Positions 59,895 to 64,000 of a DNA stretch of 64,000 nt are shown here, in pieces. The DNA lies in contig CM060833.1 in NCBI GenBank assembly GCA_030762175.1, forward strand, positions 6,265,001 through 6,329,000. The letters run 5' to 3'. The position numbers were made by a program, and so were the translations under genes. The first letter of the stretch is position 1. Each line of letters begins with the position of its first letter. The notes below the pieces were generated by a model that was given only the letters and a program-made list of their open reading frames with translations, made no database searches and was not told the origin of the DNA. Origin of the DNA: Metallyticus violacea. Its lineage: Eukaryota; Arthropoda; Insecta; Mantodea; Metallyticidae.

Positions 59895-60655
59895 AAACAT
59901 AAAATTTTTGAGTGACAGAGAAAAATGGATAAGATTGGAATTTCTGGTGTGATTCTATTTCTTTTTCTGGAAGGGAAAAAAGCAAAAGAAATTCATGAGA
60001 GGATTTTGACTACATGCATGACCTTCCTATGAAACTGTTTCGACTTTGGATAAATGAGCTCAAGAATGACAGAACACACATCGAAGATGCACCACATCCT
60101 GGAGCTCCAAAATCAACTGTCAGACCAGATACCATCAATAAATTTCATAATATTGCTTTAGCTGACAGATGAATAAAAGTGCAGGGGTCATGGGCATCTC
60201 AGTTAAGTGAGTTCATTTTACTTTGCATAATAAGTTACACATAAAAAAGCTTTTTGCATAATGGGTGAAACATCAGGTGAGGTTTTGGAAATGTTTAAAA
60301 AGAATCTAACTGCATTTTATGACTATGGACGAAACATGGATTCTATACTGTACACCGGAAATGAGATAACAATCTAAACAGTGGACCATGTGAGGCAAAC
60401 CAGCTCAGAGAAAGGGAAATGCATACAATTTGCTGAAAATTGCTGGCTTCAGTTTAGTGGGGCACAAAAGGAATTCTCTTGACTGACTATTTGGAGAAGT
60501 GAATTCCATTACTGGAGATTACTATGTAACATTTTTGGAGAGACCGAAGACAGTGATCAAGGAAAAACATCTGCAAATGGCCAAAAAGAAGGTATTGTTT
60601 CATTATGAGTCCATGGCAATGCCCCAGTGAGATTCAAGTCATGAACCTGGTTAAA
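59895..60655 (+). mobile_element. Decayed mariner (type I)
   Basis: The plus strand begins 'LFLFLEGKKAKEIHERIL' (mariner helix-turn-helix). Later it reads 'TMDETWILYCTPEM' (the TGDETWIxxYxPE region, first Asp kept), 'LDYLFGEVNSITGDYYVTFL' and 'KEKHLQMAKKKVLFHYES'. In the last block the LFHQDNA motif has lost its Asp. Stops and frameshifts are numerous. The third-aspartate region is missing. Confidence 0.72.
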
Positions 60656-61186
60656 AGTTAGTTAGTTAGTTAGTTTTCTCAAACAAACCAAGTTATTTAT
60701 CAAACTAATCTTGTACCCTGTTTCCTTGTATACCCACCAATTGGCAACTATGCAGAATCAAACTTCACACATGTTTGCTACAGTCACTGGTGTTACAAAA
60801 TAATAAAACATAGATGATGCCAATATTATTTGTGTACTGGGTTTGTTTATAACTGCACAAGTGGCTGCAATTTATAGTGTTTTGATTGTAAGCAAGTGCT
60901 TTTCTAAAATCAAGCTTACTAGATTGAAATTTCATCCACTAGCAACATGACAACAGCATTACAAAAATATTGAGATAGTTATTCAAAGGAACGGATATCT
61001 TTGGTTGCTTCTCAGCTTACCAGATAAATGGTTTACCTTTTGTATAGTGTTTTTCATATTTAACATATTACTATCTCAAATCCCCAAAAGACTTGTACAT
61101 ATTTTTAAATGCAAGTTGTTAATCTATTTTTACCGTTCTATATGTTAAATATTTTATCATTAATACAATTATTTCCTTTAACTTAC
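60656..61186. other. Sequence without recognised gene
   Basis: A short (GTTA)n repeat at 60658-60676. No other feature. Confidence 0.4.
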
Positions 61187-61241
61187 AGGTGTATTTGAAT
61201 ATAAGTATGTATTATTGAACAGTGCGTTAGCTTCACCAAAT
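61187..61241 (-). CDS. Candidate internal exon on the minus strand
   Basis: A strong pyrimidine tract (TTTCTTTCTTTTCTTAATAG) precedes 55 bases that end at a perfect donor, CCT/GTAAGT. One frame is open: one base of a split codon, then FGEANALFNNTYLYSNTP, ending in phase 0. Splice signals are better than average for this AT-rich region. The protein is not recognised, and the exon does not join in frame to the candidate at 59511-59575 without an intervening exon. Confidence 0.3.
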
Positions 61242-61439
61242 CTATTAAGAAAAGAAAGAAACAAATCCTATATATATATACATAGTAGATTGGTTGATAG
61301 TGGCCATTGGGATGCTGATATTTATCAATTTTTCCCTAGCTACCCAATAAAGACATACAAACTAGAGCTGCTAATTTGAATTTGTACAGTGAAGTAAATC
61401 ATATAATTGAAATCATAGTATGCTTGAAGTAAACACTCT

Positions 61440-61893
61440 TATTGCTCCACTTATTTCTCTGTAAATGTAAAACTGGTTTCACGAAACTTCATTCTCACCA
61501 TCAACTAAAAGTCGACTGCTGGATACTTTGTTATACTGTGGAAATGTGTATTCTGATCTGGCGGAAGTGTGATGAACTTAAAGTTTTTCATCCCCGGAAG
61601 TGTTGAAATTTATTAAACTGTCTTTGTATTTGTAGATGTAGATTTTCCCCCAAGTTGCTAATTATGTAGTTCCTTGTACTTATTTCAATAATTTTGCTTT
61701 ATTCAATATGTCGTGATTTTCTATCCAGAAATGCGATGCCATTGCTGATTTCTCCAACTGCTTGTATTTTATGTTCCTGTATTTTAACCATATGTCTACA
61801 TTTCTCTTTGTTCGCTGGATCATGCTGAGACTTGCACGTGTTCAACCTAAACTTCAATCTAAAGATAGAAAACTTGCACTATCTTCTCGAACA
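61440..61893 (-). mobile_element. Penelope-like element 3' fragment, cut by SINE-2
   Basis: The minus strand gives 'YKQLEKSAMASHFWIENHDI' and 'LNKAKLLK', which aligns with 'KCKQMETVAYHFWKENHDIQ' of the 50.6-kb element. The 3' tail (61600-61450) also follows the 51.2-kb copy. The SINE-2 at 61907-62193 separates this piece from any upstream part. The CxxC and YIG motifs are not readable here. Confidence 0.65.
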
Positions 61894-61906
61894 TTTCAGA
61901 GTGATT

Positions 61907-62193
61907 TTTTTTAATAGTGTTTAACGCCTGTTTTTACTACTGAGGCACCATAGGCAGTGAAAACTGATGATGCATGAGATGAAACCATATATTGGAAAAG
62001 GATTTTTTTATTTTAAAAGGAAACATTCCAGGCCTAATTTTAGGGTACCTCCCCAGGATTTGCCATTTATGGGAACTGAGGAAAACCTGGAAAAAAATAA
62101 CCTGTCCAGGAGTATGGTCCTAGCAGGATTCTCTAACCCCAGACCTCCTGCTCGTGAGTTTGTGCCTTAACAACCTCAGCCACCCCATGGCAG
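61907..62193 (-). repeat. SINE-2 copy with 13-bp target duplication
   Basis: Minus-strand SINE-2 with head CTGCCATGGGGTGGCTGAGG and 3' end 'AGTAGTAAAAACAGGCGTT'. TTTCAGAGTGATT is duplicated at 61894-61906 and 62194-62206. It sits in or beside a Penelope-like fragment. Confidence 0.95.
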
Positions 62194-62206
62194 TTTCAGA
62201 GTGATT

Positions 62207-62735
62207 GTCATAATACAATCAGTTATATAAAACTCAAGGCACACTTTCCTGGGAATGCAAAGAATAAGAGTTCAGCATAAATTTGCTAAGATAGTAGATT
62301 GCACCACCACTGCAAATCAAGTTGCTTACAGATAACTACAGTTACAAACCCCAGGTGCAAGAAATCTCCTATAGACAGGCATTAAGCAATAGTTATAAAT
62401 TAAATTGGAATTTTTTAGAGTATTGCAAAGCAGCTATCTCCTAAAGAAGCTGCCCCTGTCCTTTACCCATCTTGGTATGCAGCAGGTTGAATACATTGCG
62501 GTGCAAAATAATCACAACAATATAATTTTTTTGCAGTTTTCCCAGTGGTTGGCAATAGTGTACCACATACATTGCTTATTCTTAAATCCTGCACTCTCCA
62601 TGTTTTCTTTGCACTGTTATTCATTGTTACTTATGCTATGTGACAATTCTTTTAGAATAAAAGTGTATTTATTTCGACGTGTCTCACTTTTAATGAATTT
62701 TGAGGTTTCCTTGTGCAATTAGTAGTCTTCAATAT
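62207..62735. other. Sequence without recognised gene
   Basis: An open frame at 62405-62722 is hydrophobic and has no coding features that I trust. Confidence 0.4.
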
Positions 62736-63330
62736 ACAGAGGGGTACCAAAAAATGTATACACACTTTCACATATGTGTCTATTTAGTATATTTCAAAAT
62801 TGGACTGAAAAACAACAGTAATGTATAGTATGATGTTCTGTAAAGAGATGTGACTCACATTATGTTGCTACAACAAAATGGAGCCAAGATTATTTTTTGA
62901 ATAGCCCAAAGCAATTCTGAAGTGGTACTGGAAAACCGAGAATGTTGTTGAAGTTTAAAGGCAATAGAGAGGTGTGTACAGAACAGATTCTCCGGATCTA
63001 ACTCGTTGGACTTCTACCAATGGGAAACTCTTAAGGATTTTGTATACTGTAGAAAACCAGCTACGCTGACAGCACTTCAGGAAGAAATTGAAATGGTATG
63101 TGCTGCAATCACTGAGGACACTATCACAAACGTTACTCAATCAGTAGTTCAATGTACTCAGAAGCGTATCGCCGTCGATGGTGGGCATTTTGATCAACTG
63201 TTGTAACTGTAAAAGTTTAAGATAATTAGTGCTCATCATTTTCTGTTTGTATGAATTCACTTTTATTAGATTAACACAGTTTTTTCTTTGTTTGAAGTGT
63301 ATGTACATTTTTGTTGGCACCCTCTGTATA
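62736..63330 (+). mobile_element. Internally deleted DD41D-type element, copy 2
   Basis: Same ends as the 23.9-kb copy: 'AGAGGGGTACCAAAAAATGT' at the left and 'TTGTTGGCACCCTCTG' at the right. Inside, 63006-63206 is open and gives the transposase C-terminus: 'TLKDFVYCRKPATLTALQEE', 'TITNVTQSVVQCTQKRIAVD' and 'GGHFDQLL'. The N-terminus is reduced to scraps and the catalytic core is absent. Confidence 0.85.
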
Positions 63331-63339
63331 TATAACTCC

Positions 63340-64000
63340 CAGAAAGAGTAGTGCGATTTTAGCATTATATCAAAACTCTTCCATGGCACAAAGAGAGTTA
63401 GGTACTAAATTTGGCGTTGATTTAGTCACTATAAATAGAATTATTCAGCAGAACAAACAAACTGGCTCAATTTCATGAAGAAAAAGGGAAACTGTGGCAG
63501 GAAAAGGAAAATGATGAAAACTAATGAATGTTTTCTTCTCAGAAGAAGCAAATCAAACCCTTGTCTTGCTGCTATGGGCTTGGCTCACAAACTCTGGGAG
63601 AGGGGAGTAAATCTGCACATATCTAATGTTTGTCATGGACTTCTAGCAGTTAGAAGAAAAACTGGAAAATCTATAAAGAAACACCTAACAGGAGAAATGC
63701 GCTGGGAAGTACTTTTGTGAGCATGCAGTTGTCAGGAATGGACAATGGAATATTTGAAGAAAGTCCTTTTCTGGTATGAGAGTTACTTTGAAGTGCAGGG
63801 AGAAAGGATAGAGTATGTGCTTGAGTGAATAATAAGGCAAAACTTCGGAACATTTACAGCAAACCATAAAACACTGGTGAAGAAGATGTAATGGGAACTC
63901 TTAGTACCATCTGACCAGTATATCCAAATATTAGAAAGGGGAGTTGTTGGAGCACTGCAGAAGAAATTTCTAGATGATGATGGAATTTTCCAGCAAGATT
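63340..64000 (+). mobile_element. Tc1-like transposase remnant, runs off the window
   Basis: The N-terminal paired-type helix-turn-helix is clear: 'NSSMAQRELGTKFGVDLVTI' and 'NRIIQQNKQTGSIS'. Then 'KGNCGRKRKMMKTNECFLLR' and 'AHKLWERGVNLHISNVCHGL' give the second DNA-binding part. 'EYLKKVLFWYESYFEVQGE' at about 63750-63805 is the FSDESxF region with the first catalytic Asp changed to Tyr. The window ends in 'IFQQD', the region of the second Asp. Frameshifts and stops lie near 63475, 63718 and 63830. Confidence 0.82.

Noticed and set aside
63006..63206. Independent small gene
   Set aside because: The peptide is the C-terminal end of a DD41D-type transposase within an internally deleted element.

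Overview
The window looks like nuclear DNA of an insect with a large, repeat-rich genome. The evidence is AT-rich sequence, multi-kilobase introns, many decayed Tc1/mariner transposons, two abundant tRNA-derived SINE families, Penelope-like and non-LTR retroelement debris, and one gene whose protein matches the insect voltage-gated calcium channel beta subunit. The species cannot be read from the sequence; a hemimetabolous insect is a guess from intron size and repeat load. There are no operons, rRNA genes, CRISPR arrays, or prokaryotic or viral genes.

The only well-supported host gene is Ca-beta (CACNB family), plus strand, 3' part only. Five coding exons lie at 5314-5548, 8437-8701, 11091-11412, 21495-21536 and 35248-35552, with compatible splice phases and a stop at 35550-35552. 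They encode 388 residues: the end of the HOOK region, the guanylate-kinase-like domain that binds the channel alpha-1 subunit, and a His/Pro/Arg-rich C-terminal tail. The SH3 and 5' exons lie upstream of the window. The 42-bp fourth exon is an in-frame cassette candidate, and the last exon begins at a triple NAG acceptor. The sequence after the stop is AT-rich, free of recognised transposons, and ends in a poly(A)-signal cluster near 41.6 kb; it may be a long 3' UTR.

The introns and the region beyond 42.4 kb are mostly mobile-element debris. It includes four copies of one mariner (DD34D) family called mariner-A here, several copies of a second family (mariner-B), other single mariner remnants, DD41D-type elements with QQDG/QHDG motifs (one with terminal inverted repeats of roughly 220-230 bp), Tc1-like remnants, at least three Penelope-like fragments with GIY-YIG sequence, and LINE reverse transcriptase pieces. 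SINEs often sit inside mariner remnants and several keep perfect target-site duplications, which gives a relative order of insertion. A 1.6-kb DNA transposon with 26-bp inverted ends is nested in a Penelope-like element at 44.9-46.6 kb.

From about 55.7 to 59.5 kb the sequence is again nearly free of repeats. Two possible minus-strand exons (59511-59575 and 61187-61241) hint at a second, convergent gene, but this is weak. All transposase genes seen are broken by stops or frameshifts, so no element here looks capable of making its own transposase.
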